Below are positions 57,449 through 64,000 of a DNA stretch of 64,000 nt, piece by piece. How positions within the stretch are numbered: position 1 is the stretch's first letter; every line of letters begins with the position of its first letter. Source of the stretch: Holophagales bacterium (GTDB lineage Bacteria; Acidobacteriota; Thermoanaerobaculia; Multivoradales; Multivoraceae); the NCBI GenBank assembly GCA_009845425.1, contig VXZQ01000007.1, positions 124,001 to 188,000 of the forward strand, written 5' to 3'. The notes under the pieces were generated by a model. It was not told the DNA's origin. It did no database searches and saw only the letters and a program-made list of their open reading frames with translations. Made by a program: the position numbers and the translations under genes.

Positions 57449-58053
57449 CGTCCGTCTCCGGAGTAGAGCGTCAGGTCGCCTTCGCTGTCGGCGACGAACA
57501 GCGGCCGGAAGTCGTAGCCGAGGCTCCGCAGACGGTCACCGCCGCCCTCCTGCCGGTCGACCACCGCCGACACCGCGGCGACCTCGCAGCCCTCGGCTTC
57601 CACTGCCTCGATCGCGCGCAGGATCGAGCCGGCCGACGTGACGACGTCGTCGACGACGGCCACCCGCCGGCCCGCGACGATCAGCTTGCGGCCGTCCGGA
57701 TGGTACGAGGCGTCGATCCGGGCGCTGGTGCCATGGCCCTTCGCCTTGTTGCGCACGAGAAACCCGAAGAGCGGCCGCCCGTCCAGGTCGCTCGCCACCG
57801 ATGCCGCGGTCGCCAGATAGGCACCGCCGACTTCGGGCCCGCCGACCGCATCGACGGCGAAGGGTCTTAGCTGCTCGCACAGTGCTTCACCGATCAGCCG
57901 CGAGCCCCGCGGCGACAGCACCGTCGCCTTCGTGTCGCAGTAGTAGTGCGAGCGCGCACCGGAGGTCAGGACGAAGTCTCCCTTGGCGATGCTCCGCTCC
58001 TGGAGCAGCTCCCGCAGTTCGTGCAATCGCGAGTCGTTCTTCGGGTCCGGCAC
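57445..58053 (-). CDS. pyrE: Orotate phosphoribosyltransferase
   Basis: The enzyme joins orotate to PRPP to make orotidine monophosphate in pyrimidine synthesis. 'SIAKGDFVLTSGARSHYYCDTK' and 'GGPEVGGAYLATAASVAS' are typical N-terminal and orotate-site motifs, and 'VAVVDDVVTSAGSILRAIEAVE' is the PRPP-binding motif. I start it at GTG 58053 (202 residues), because TACCCT ends 8 bases before that codon; a TTG six codons upstream lies in or before this box. It overlaps the haem protein gene by GTGA, an unusual partner for pyrE. It diverges from mogA with only 44 bases between the start codons. Confidence 0.9.
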   Translation of the reverse strand: MPDPKNDSRLHELRELLQERSIAKGDFVLTSGARSHYYCDTKATVLSPRGSRLIGEALCEQLRPFAVDAVGGPEVGGAYLATAASVASDLDGRPLFGFLVRNKAKGHGTSARIDASYHPDGRKLIVAGRRVAVVDDVVTSAGSILRAIEAVEAEGCEVAAVSAVVDRQEGGGDRLRSLGYDFRPLFVADSEGDLTLYSGDGR

Positions 58054-58061
58054 GGCCGGAG

Positions 58062-58067
58062 AGGGTA
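58062..58067 (-). promoter_or_regulatory. -10 box (TACCCT) for pyrE
   Basis: TACCCT on the minus strand ends 8 bases before GTG 58053, with no Shine-Dalgarno sequence, matching the leaderless pattern. Confidence 0.45.
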
Positions 58068-58084
58068 TCAACGAGCAGCAGGGA

Positions 58085-58090
58085 TAGGCT
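58085..58090 (+). promoter_or_regulatory. -10 box (TAGGCT) for mogA
   Basis: TAGGCT ends 7 bases before GTG 58098. The pyrE and mogA promoters are therefore back to back within 45 bases, each giving an mRNA with almost no leader. Confidence 0.5.
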
Positions 58091-58097
58091 GCGTCGA

Positions 58098-58667
58098 GTG
58101 GCGGATCAAGGCACGTCAGGCGCTCCTGCTCGTATCGGCATCGTGACCGTCTCGGACCGCGCGTCGCGCGGCGTGTACGAGGATCGCGGTGGTCCCGCGA
58201 TCCGCGAATACCTGGCGGAGATCCTGACCTCGGCGTGGGAGCCGTCCGCGCGGGTCGTCGAGGACGAGGTCGAACAGATCGCGGCGGCGTTGCGGGAGCT
58301 CTGTGACGACGAGGACTGCTGCCTGGTCGTGACCACGGGCGGCACCGGGCCAGCGCTTCGCGACGTGACGCCGGAGGCCACTCTGGCGGTGTGCGAGAAG
58401 GAGATGGCGGGCTTCGGCGAGTTGATGCGGCAGGTGTCGCTCCGGGCCGTGCCGACGGCGATCCTGTCGCGCCAGACGGCGGGGATCCGTGGCTCGTCGC
58501 TCATCGTCAATCTTCCGGGGCAGCCCAAGGCGATCGGCGAGTGTCTGGACGCCGTGTTTCCGGCGATTCCGTACTGCGTCGACCTGATCGGCGGGCCGTA
58601 TCTGACGACGGACGAAGGGCGAATCAAGGCGTTCCGGCCGAAGTCGGCGAAGAAGCCGGCGGGCTGA
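58098..58667 (+). CDS. mogA: Molybdopterin adenylyltransferase
   Basis: The 189-residue enzyme adenylates molybdopterin before molybdenum insertion. 'ARIGIVTVSDRASRGVYEDRGG' at the start, 'CCLVVTTGGTGPALRDVTPEAT' with the catalytic D-V-T-P motif, 'GFGELMRQVSLRAVPTAILSR' and 'SSLIVNLPGQPKAIGE' are all conserved in MogA/MoaB. The GTG 58098 lies 7 bases after a TAGGCT box. The penicillin-acylase-family gene follows 11 bases after the stop. No molybdoenzyme is in the window, so its targets are elsewhere. Confidence 0.92.
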   Translation: MADQGTSGAPARIGIVTVSDRASRGVYEDRGGPAIREYLAEILTSAWEPSARVVEDEVEQIAAALRELCDDEDCCLVVTTGGTGPALRDVTPEATLAVCEKEMAGFGELMRQVSLRAVPTAILSRQTAGIRGSSLIVNLPGQPKAIGECLDAVFPAIPYCVDLIGGPYLTTDEGRIKAFRPKSAKKPAG

Positions 58668-58678
58668 GGAGGATCGTG

Positions 58679-60892
58679 GTGTCGAAACAAGGCGTCTGGC
58701 CGGCTCTGTTTGCGCCGCTCTTCACGCTGATCGCGGCCTGCGCGCCGCCCGGCGGAGGCGGCGAGGAGGCGATCGTCTACCGGGACACCTGGGGCGTCCC
58801 TCATATCTACGCCGAGTCCGCGGAGGCCGGTCTCTACGCATCCGGCTGGGCGATGGCGGAGGACCGGCTGTCGCAACTGCTCGAAAACTACCTTTTCGGA
58901 CTCGGCGAGTACGCCGCTGCTTTCGGCCCCGGCAACAACGACGCCTGGGTGCGGTCCGATCTCGAGTCGCGGATGTGGGACCACTACGGCACGGCGAAGC
59001 GTCACTACGAGGCCAAGCTGAACCCGGAACTCCGCCGGCACCTGGCGGCGTTCATTGCGGGAATCAACGACTATCTCGACGCGCATCCCGACGAGGTGCC
59101 GGGCTGGTGGGGCGACCGCCCGGTCGACGTCTACATGCCGGTCGCGTTCAGCCGCCAGTTCATCTGGAGCTGGCCGGCGGGGCAGGCGCGCTCCGACTTG
59201 CGGGCGGTCGGCATCGAGCCGAGCTTCGACGTCGATCTGCGGGCCTCCAACGAGATCGCGCTGGCGCCGGACCAGACGACCTTCGGCGCGGCGGCGCTGA
59301 TCATCGATCCGCACCTCTCCTGGCTTGGTCGCCACCGCTACTGGGAACTGCGGCTCCACGCCGGCGACATCCACATCAGCGGCTTCGCTACGTCGGGCTT
59401 CCCCTACGTCAACCTGGGCCACAACGAACACGTCGCCTGGGCCCACACGACCGGCGGCCCGGACACGGCCGACGTCTACGAACTGAGCCTCGATCCGGAG
59501 GATCCCAGCCGCTACCTCTACGACGGCGAGTGGCGGCAGATGGAGGGCCGCACGGTCGAAGTTTCGGTCGCCGGCGAGGCGAAGCCGCGCGAGGCGACGT
59601 TCTGGTTCTCGCACCACGGCCCGATCGTCGCCCGTCGCGGCGACCGCGCCTACGCCGCGGCCCTCGCCTACGAGGAGGAGATCGGCTACCTGGAGTCCAA
59701 GTACTGGTTCATGGTCGCGGAGGACTACCAGGGCGCGGCCGCGGCACTGGACGTGCGCCAGATCATGCCGCAGAACGTGATGATCGCGGACACCGCCGGC
59801 AACATCTACTACCAGCGCACCGGCCGGGTCCCGATCCGGCCGGAGGGCTACGACTGGAGCCGGCCCGTCGACGGATCCACGTCCGAAACCGAATGGCTGG
59901 GCATCCACCCGGCGTCGGAGCTGATGTCCCTGCTCAACCCCGAGCGGGGCTACATGCAGAACAACAACATCGGCCCGGACACGATGCTGGTCGGGTCGCC
60001 GCTCGTGCCGGAGCGCTATCCGGCGTACCTCTACAATCAGCCCGCCCTCTACACCCATCAACGGGGCGCCGCCGCCGTGGCGCTGCTCGAGGCGAAGCGG
60101 GAAGACGGCGCCAAGTGGAGCGAGGAGGAGATCGTCGAACTGGCGCTCAACCGCTCGGTCTACCAGTTCGAGCGCTGGGTCGAGGAGCTGCGACGCGCCG
60201 AGGCCGCGGTCACCGGCAAGCGCTCGAAGGAGCACGCCGAGGTCGTCCGCCGGATCGAGGAGTGGAACGGCGTCTCCGAGCCGGACTCCCGGGGCGCGCT
60301 CGCCTACTTCCGCTGGCGTGAAGCTCTCCGGGAGCTGGTTGGCCGCGACGAGATGAGTCAGATGACGTCGAGGGTCAACGACTACCTGGAGTTGTTGCGC
60401 GAGGCGCCGGAACCACCCGGCCTGCGAGACGACGACCTGCCGGCCCTGGTCGAGGCGATCGACGCTGCGGCGGATGCACTGCGCTCGGGCCCGGGCGGCT
60501 TCGATGCGACCTACGGCGATGTGTTCCGCGTCGGCCGCCAGGACTCGAACGACGAAGTGTCCTGGCCCGTCGGCGGCGGTTCGCTCAACGACGCCGGGAT
60601 GGCGACCATGCGTGCGGTCGGCTTCAGCCCGCCGCGCGCCGACGACCGCCGCTGGGGCAACCGCGGCCAGACCTCGACTGAGGTCGTCATCCTCAGCAAC
60701 CCGATCCGCAGCTACACCCAGCCCCCGATCGGCCAGAGCGACCGCCCCGACTCGCCGCACTACCGCGACCAGGCCGAGAAGCTGTTCTCGGCCGGCGCCA
60801 TGAAGCCGAGCTGGTTCGCCCGCGAGGAACTGCTCGCCGACGGCGGCAAGAACGTCGTGTCCGAGATGCGGCTGGTCTACGAGCCGGAGTAG
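58679..60892 (+). CDS. Penicillin acylase-family lipoprotein (Ntn hydrolase)
   Basis: The 737-residue protein has a lipoprotein signal with 'LIAAC' near residue 21. It then shows 'YRDTWGVPHIYAESAEAGLYASGWAMAEDRLSQL' (the N-terminal penicillin acylase signature, residues about 34-68), and the autocatalytic site 'RASNEIALAPDQT', whose serine at about residue 190 becomes the N-terminal nucleophile after self-cleavage. Later 'SGFPYVNLGHNEHVAWAHT' and 'VGGGSLNDAGMATMRAVG' fit the beta chain. Enzymes of this family cleave amides such as beta-lactam side chains or acyl-homoserine lactones. A GGAGG site precedes GTG 58679, preferred to GTG 58676 for spacing. The next gene starts 10 bases after it. 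Confidence 0.88.
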   Translation: MSKQGVWPALFAPLFTLIAACAPPGGGGEEAIVYRDTWGVPHIYAESAEAGLYASGWAMAEDRLSQLLENYLFGLGEYAAAFGPGNNDAWVRSDLESRMWDHYGTAKRHYEAKLNPELRRHLAAFIAGINDYLDAHPDEVPGWWGDRPVDVYMPVAFSRQFIWSWPAGQARSDLRAVGIEPSFDVDLRASNEIALAPDQTTFGAAALIIDPHLSWLGRHRYWELRLHAGDIHISGFATSGFPYVNLGHNEHVAWAHTTGGPDTADVYELSLDPEDPSRYLYDGEWRQMEGRTVEVSVAGEAKPREATFWFSHHGPIVARRGDRAYAAALAYEEEIGYLESKYWFMVAEDYQGAAAALDVRQIMPQNVMIADTAGNIYYQRTGRVPIRPEGYDWSRPVDGSTSETEWLGIHPASELMSLLNPERGYMQNNNIGPDTMLVGSPLVPERYPAYLYNQPALYTHQRGAAAVALLEAKREDGAKWSEEEIVELALNRSVYQFERWVEELRRAEAAVTGKRSKEHAEVVRRIEEWNGVSEPDSRGALAYFRWREALRELVGRDEMSQMTSRVNDYLELLREAPEPPGLRDDDLPALVEAIDAAADALRSGPGGFDATYGDVFRVGRQDSNDEVSWPVGGGSLNDAGMATMRAVGFSPPRADDRRWGNRGQTSTEVVILSNPIRSYTQPPIGQSDRPDSPHYRDQAEKLFSAGAMKPSWFAREELLADGGKNVVSEMRLVYEPE

Positions 60893-60902
60893 AGGAGTCC
60901 TG

Positions 60903-61586
60903 ATGCGTCACCGTCGAAGTCTCTGCTCCGCAGCCGGAATCGTGGCTGCGATTCTCGTGACGCCTGTCGCCGTCTCCGCCCAGTCAGGCCACAACCTGGA
61001 GCGTCCCGAACACTGGAAGGTCCGGTACGACGGCTCCGACGAAGCGGCCGAGCGCAACTTCGTCGTCATGCGACCCGGCTGGCACGTCTACGCCGGCCCC
61101 GGCAGCCTGCTCTGGGACCCGGGCCGCTTCGCCTCCGGCAACTACGCCGTCAAGAGCACGATCTACCTGTTCCCGAAAGGCGACCCCGAACGATCCGGCT
61201 CAACCCGCGTCGACACCCCCTTCGGCCTCTTCCTAGGCGGCCGCGACCTCGAAGGGGACAAGCCAACGTACGTTTCTTTCCTGATCGACAACACCGGCCG
61301 GTTCCACATAGCCCGACACACCGGCGACGACATCGAAGAGTTCGTGCCCTGGACTACCCACGACGCCCTCACCGTCCTCGACGACCCGGCCACCTCACCC
61401 GCGGAGAACGTCCTCGAAGTGGACATCCGAGGCGAACAGACGTTCTTCCACATCGGTGGAGAAGTCGTAGCGCAGCTTCCCTCCGACGAACTCGATCTCA
61501 ATGGCCTCATCGGCCTGAGCGCCGGCGACGGCCTCAGCCTCCACATCACCGAGATCGAGATCGGCCCGAACCGCCGAAACGAGTAG
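60903..61586 (+). CDS. Exported DUF1080/LamG-like protein of unknown function
   Basis: The 227-residue protein has a signal peptide ending 'AVSAQS'. Beta-rich segments follow: 'WKVRYDGSDEAAERNFV', 'WHVYAGPGSLLWDPGRFASGNYAVKSTIYLFPKG' (about residues 58-92), 'FGLFLGGRDLEGDKPTYVSFLID', and 'NVLEVDIRGEQTFFHIGGEVV'. The arrangement resembles concanavalin-like folds of DUF1080 and LamG proteins that bind or cleave glycans, but key residues cannot be assigned. An AGGAG site lies five bases before ATG. It follows the acylase-family gene by 10 bases and is probably co-transcribed. Confidence 0.65.
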   Translation: MRHRRSLCSAAGIVAAILVTPVAVSAQSGHNLERPEHWKVRYDGSDEAAERNFVVMRPGWHVYAGPGSLLWDPGRFASGNYAVKSTIYLFPKGDPERSGSTRVDTPFGLFLGGRDLEGDKPTYVSFLIDNTGRFHIARHTGDDIEEFVPWTTHDALTVLDDPATSPAENVLEVDIRGEQTFFHIGGEVVAQLPSDELDLNGLIGLSAGDGLSLHITEIEIGPNRRNE

Positions 61587-61597
61587 CCCGACGCCGT

Positions 61598-61783
61598 CCC
61601 GCCGGTCCGGGGTCCGCGGGGGGTGGGGTCCCAGCGGACTCGAAGCGAGCGACGCCCGGCGCCCCCACATTAAACGACGACCGACCGGAGCGAGCGTAGT
61701 GGAGCGAGCGCCGACCCCTCATTCACTTCTTGAGCGTGAGCGGCCGCTGGGACCCCACCCCCCGCGGGCCCCGGACCGGCGGG
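61598..61783. repeat. Long inverted repeat: 40-base arms, one mismatch
   Basis: Bases 61598-61637 and 61744-61783 are reverse complements of each other over 40 bases except one (T against G pairing position). The 106-base interior holds no coding frame of note, some repeats of GGAGCGAGCG, and the sequence ACTTCTTGAG. It lies between convergent genes. The near-perfect arms are far longer than a normal terminator, suggesting a small palindromic or mobile repeat element. Bases 61587-61801 are otherwise non-coding. Confidence 0.7.
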
Positions 61784-61801
61784 TGCTACGCCAGCTACCG
61801 C

Positions 61802-62872
61802 CTACTCGCCGCCGGTGCTGGCCGCCTTGCCGGCGCGCCAGTCGTCCTCGAGGATCCGCGCGCCGCGTAGCGTGCCGCCCATCGAGTAGTTGCCTTCGTG
61901 GCAGGCGTACTCGTAGACGCGTTCTGCATCGCGCTTCCAGATGTACTCGCCGGACCAGGGGGCCTCCCAGGTGGCCGGGTCGTTCATCGTGAAGTGGTAG
62001 AGGATGTTGCCGTCCGGCTGGAGCGTCAGGCGCTCCGTGACGTGGAGGTCCTTCGTCGCGCCGCGCAGGAAGCCGTCGGGCCGGAAGTGCACCGAGTCGA
62101 TGACTAGCGTGTCGCCTTCCCACCAGCCGATCGAATCGCCCAGCCAGCGCCGTTCCTCGGGGCTCGGGTGCTCGTCGTTCAGGCGGATGATCCGGGCGTC
62201 GTGGACCATCTCGATCAGGATCATGATGTGGTCCTCGGTCTGCACGACCCGCTTGTAGTTGTTGTAGCCGCTCGGGAACGTCGGCGTGGCGCCGGTGAAA
62301 CCGAGGATGCAGCGCTCGCTGATCGGCAGCGACTCCGGGCCGTCGTAGGGGCCGGCGATGTCGAGTTCGAGCCACCATGCGGTGCCGGTGTTCGGCCGCC
62401 GCAGCTTGGCGCGCTCCGCGAACCTCGCCTTTGCCGCATCGGTCGTTTCCGGCATGCGGCCGTTCGGCGGGTCGATGATGATCGACGTCCGGAACTTGCC
62501 GTCCACCGCGAACGTGTCCACGCCCCGGTCGAGCCAGAAGCTGTTGTAGCCGCCGACGTTGCCGGCAGCACCGGGTGAGCCGTCTCCGCCTTCCGGCGGC
62601 GCCTCACGGTTCGGGTCGGAGACCTGGTGGCGGTCAGCGCGAGCCTTCGCCGCGTCGGCCGCGATCTTCTCCGCCTCTTCCGGCGTCAGGTACAGGTTCT
62701 CACCGTACTCCTCCGGCCGCTGGAGCGGCGTCAGCGTGGCGGCGTCGTAGGTGCCGGTCAGATCGGGCTTGCCGTTGGCGGCTCGCTTGATCTCGCCTTC
62801 GGCCGCGAAGGCTGGCGCCGCGAGCAGCAGCACGAGGATGGCGGCCACGGCCGCGGGAACTCGGACTTTCAT
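61802..62872 (-). CDS. Exported protein of unknown function, first of two tandem paralogues
   Basis: I do not know a function for this 356-residue protein. It has a signal peptide ending 'APAFA-AE', then a polar region with 'GKPDLTGTYDAATLTPLQRP' and 'EEAEKIAADAAKARADRHQ', and a beta-rich body with 'RTSIIIDPPNGRMPET', 'VVQTEDHIMILIEMVHDARII', 'GWWEGDTLVIDSVHF' and 'HVTERLTLQPDGNILYHFT', ending 'YEYACHEGNYSMGGTL'. This pattern is found in many exported proteins of acidobacteria and planctomycetes, where it is unassigned. Tryptophans and paired charged residues suggest a ligand-binding lipocalin- or jelly-roll-like fold. An AGGAGG site precedes the ATG. The next gene encodes a close paralogue. 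Confidence 0.75.
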   Translation of the reverse strand: MKVRVPAAVAAILVLLLAAPAFAAEGEIKRAANGKPDLTGTYDAATLTPLQRPEEYGENLYLTPEEAEKIAADAAKARADRHQVSDPNREAPPEGGDGSPGAAGNVGGYNSFWLDRGVDTFAVDGKFRTSIIIDPPNGRMPETTDAAKARFAERAKLRRPNTGTAWWLELDIAGPYDGPESLPISERCILGFTGATPTFPSGYNNYKRVVQTEDHIMILIEMVHDARIIRLNDEHPSPEERRWLGDSIGWWEGDTLVIDSVHFRPDGFLRGATKDLHVTERLTLQPDGNILYHFTMNDPATWEAPWSGEYIWKRDAERVYEYACHEGNYSMGGTLRGARILEDDWRAGKAASTGGE

Positions 62873-62904
62873 TCTGCGTCCTCCTGTTTCGACTGGAAGC
62901 CGAG

Positions 62905-62910
62905 AGTGTA
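62905..62910 (-). promoter_or_regulatory. Candidate -10 box (TACACT) between the tandem paralogues
   Basis: TACACT on the minus strand lies 32 bases before ATG 62872, between the two paralogous genes, followed by an AGGAGG ribosome site. It may give the downstream copy its own promoter. Confidence 0.35.
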
Positions 62911-62939
62911 GCGGAGGACGCCCCCTGCGGTGCAGCCTT

Positions 62940-64000
62940 CTAGTCGTTGCCGCCGCCGGTGCTCCCGGCCTCCGCGGCCGCCGCGTCGGCCTCGAGAATC
63001 CGCGCGCCGCGCAACGTGTTACCCATCGCGTAGTTGCCCTCGTGGCAGGCGTACTCATAGACGAGTTCCGGACGGTTCCTCCAGATGTACTCGCCGGACC
63101 AGGGCGTCTCCCAGGTGGCCGGGTCGGTCATCGTGAACCGGTAGAGGATGTCGCCGTTCGGCTGCAGGGTCAGGCGCTCCGTGACATGAAGCTCCTGGGT
63201 CGATCCGCGAAGGAACGTGCGGGGGTGGAAGTTCACCGAGTCGATGACCAGGGTGTCGCCCTCCCACCAGCCGACCGAGTCGCCGAGCCACTTGCGCTCT
63301 TCGGGACTGGGGTGCTCGTCGTTCAGGCGGATGATCCTGGCGTCGTGGTTCATCTCGATCAGGATCATGATGTGGTCTTCGGTCTGCACCACGCGCTTGT
63401 AGTTGTTGTAGGCGCTCGGAAGCGTCGGTGTGGCGCCGGTGAAGCCGACGATGCAGCGTTCGGTGATCGGCAGCGACTCGGGGCCGTCGTAGGGGCCGGG
63501 GCCGTCGATGTCGAGCCACCAGGCGGAGCCGTCGTTCGGCTTGCGGAGCTTGTCGCGGGCGGCCCTCCTCGCCTTGGCCGCGGGTGTCGTCTCCGGCATG
63601 CGGCCGTTCGGGGGGTCGACGATGATCGACGTGCGGAACTTGCCGTCCACCGAGAACGCCTCGGTGCCGATGTCCAGCCAGAAGAAGTTGTAACCGCCGA
63701 CGTTGCCGGCGCCGCCGCCCGAGCCGTCGCCGCCGATCGGTGGGGGCTCGCGGTCCGGGTCGCTGACCTGGTGGCGGTCGGCGCGGCGCTTGGCCGCGTC
63801 GGCCTCGATCTTCTCGGCCTCTTCCCTGCTCAGGAGCAGGTTGTCACCGTACTTCTCGGGCCGCTGCAGCGGCGTCAGCGTGGCCGCGTCGTAGTTGCCG
63901 TGCAGGTCGGGCCGGCCGCTGGGCATGCGCTTGATGTCGTTCTGGGCTCCGACCACGGGCGCCGTGATCAGCAGCAGGACGATGGCGGTCAGGGCCGACG
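62940..64000 (-). CDS. Exported protein of unknown function, second tandem paralogue (cut by window end)
   Basis: This gene closely matches the neighbour at 61.8-62.9 kb: both have 'GRPDL/GKPDL', 'YDAATLTPLQRPE', 'GNVGGYN', 'DPPNGRMPETT', 'GWWEGDTLVIDSV' and 'YEYACHEGNYAMG'. The internal GTG 63956 is not the true start, because the frame stays open to the window edge and encodes the hydrophobic core 'ALTAIVLLLITAPVVG' of a signal peptide. The real start codon therefore lies just outside. In the 13 residues where they differ most, the second copy is shorter near the C-terminus. Function unknown; a recent tandem duplication is likely. Confidence 0.75.
   Translation of the reverse strand, partial: SALTAIVLLLITAPVVGAQNDIKRMPSGRPDLHGNYDAATLTPLQRPEKYGDNLLLSREEAEKIEADAAKRRADRHQVSDPDREPPPIGGDGSGGGAGNVGGYNFFWLDIGTEAFSVDGKFRTSIIVDPPNGRMPETTPAAKARRAARDKLRKPNDGSAWWLDIDGPGPYDGPESLPITERCIVGFTGATPTLPSAYNNYKRVVQTEDHIMILIEMNHDARIIRLNDEHPSPEERKWLGDSVGWWEGDTLVIDSVNFHPRTFLRGSTQELHVTERLTLQPNGDILYRFTMTDPATWETPWSGEYIWRNRPELVYEYACHEGNYAMGNTLRGARILEADAAAAEAGSTGGGND

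Noticed and set aside
58106-60760. An 884-codon frame on the minus strand
   Set aside because: It lies opposite mogA and the penicillin acylase-family gene, both of which have clear family motifs. The minus-strand protein is arginine- and valine-rich with no recognisable motif.
62940-63956. Start at GTG 63956 for the last gene
   Set aside because: The frame continues to the window edge with a hydrophobic signal-like sequence, and the paralogue next to it also has a signal peptide of the same design.

Overview
The window is gene-dense, visibly GC-rich bacterial chromosome. I count about 58 protein genes, no tRNA, rRNA, insertion sequence, phage or CRISPR array, and no gene-free stretch above about 220 bases. 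Lipoproteins, Tat-type signals, c-type haem proteins and TRAP-like export signals point to a Gram-negative cell envelope. The mixture of secreted propeller and Asp-box proteins, haem/copper-monooxygenase-fold proteins, a VWFA-type protein, S9 and M24 peptidases and tandem exported proteins of unknown function fits an Acidobacteriota-like or similar environmental heterotroph. That taxonomic reading is inference only; no marker gene here fixes the phylum.

Layout. 1-9.9 kb: end of a deacetylase-like gene, a GNAT enzyme, a quinone-oxidoreductase-like enzyme, a DNA-alkylation repair pair (AlkA-like plus Ogt), an exported PQQ-type propeller followed by a haem/copper-fold protein, a Gfo/Idh/MocA dehydrogenase, and a minus-strand group with a helix-hairpin-helix protein, a cupredoxin-like protein and ribosomal protein S4. 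10-16.9 kb: a PA0069-type radical SAM protein, a flavoprotein-SelD fusion translationally coupled to a CaiB/BaiF CoA transferase, and an exported amidohydrolase-CIA30 fusion. 16.9-21.7 kb: a five-gene operon that looks like a neutral-lipid (wax ester/triacylglycerol) storage unit: two WS/DGAT-family proteins, a lipase-like hydrolase, a phasin-like protein and a GNAT enzyme, preceded by a palindrome resembling the PhaR operator. 21.7-26.2 kb: an operon of a 2-oxoglutarate oxygenase, a sulfotransferase, a class IV aminotransferase and a GT39-like membrane glycosyltransferase. 26.2-35.6 kb: a kinase-fold protein coupled to a secreted M24 peptidase, a Tat-exported TIM-barrel protein, then a minus-strand group with a D-threonine-aldolase-like enzyme, a LOG-like protein, acyl-CoA thioesterase and a GlcD-type flavoenzyme, and a VWFA-like protein. 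35.6-41.2 kb: an eight-gene Mrp/Mnh-type antiporter operon whose order matches the antiporter half of archaeal membrane-bound hydrogenases. 41.3-46.5 kb: acyl-CoA-ligase-like, adenosine-kinase-like, S9 peptidase and lipoprotein genes. 46.5-64 kb: S1/P1 nuclease, ThpR, a small lipoprotein, a hydrolase, a very large Asp-box propeller, an exported D-2-hydroxyacid dehydrogenase, a TerB-like protein, S14, a large haem protein with PyrE, MogA, a penicillin-acylase-family lipoprotein, and two tandem exported paralogues, the second cut by the window end.

Two themes recur. First, expression: many gene-starting cistrons have a TANNNT box 6-11 bases before the start codon and no Shine-Dalgarno sequence, the signature of leaderless mRNAs, while downstream genes are coupled by ATGA/GTGA overlaps. 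Second, several enzymes have lost residues central to their family (a WS/DGAT paralogue, a kinase-fold protein, an adenylate-forming enzyme), suggesting repurposed folds. The best candidate for a poorly described system is the neutral-lipid operon with its palindromic control region; the MBH-ordered Mrp module and the flavoprotein-SelD fusion are next.
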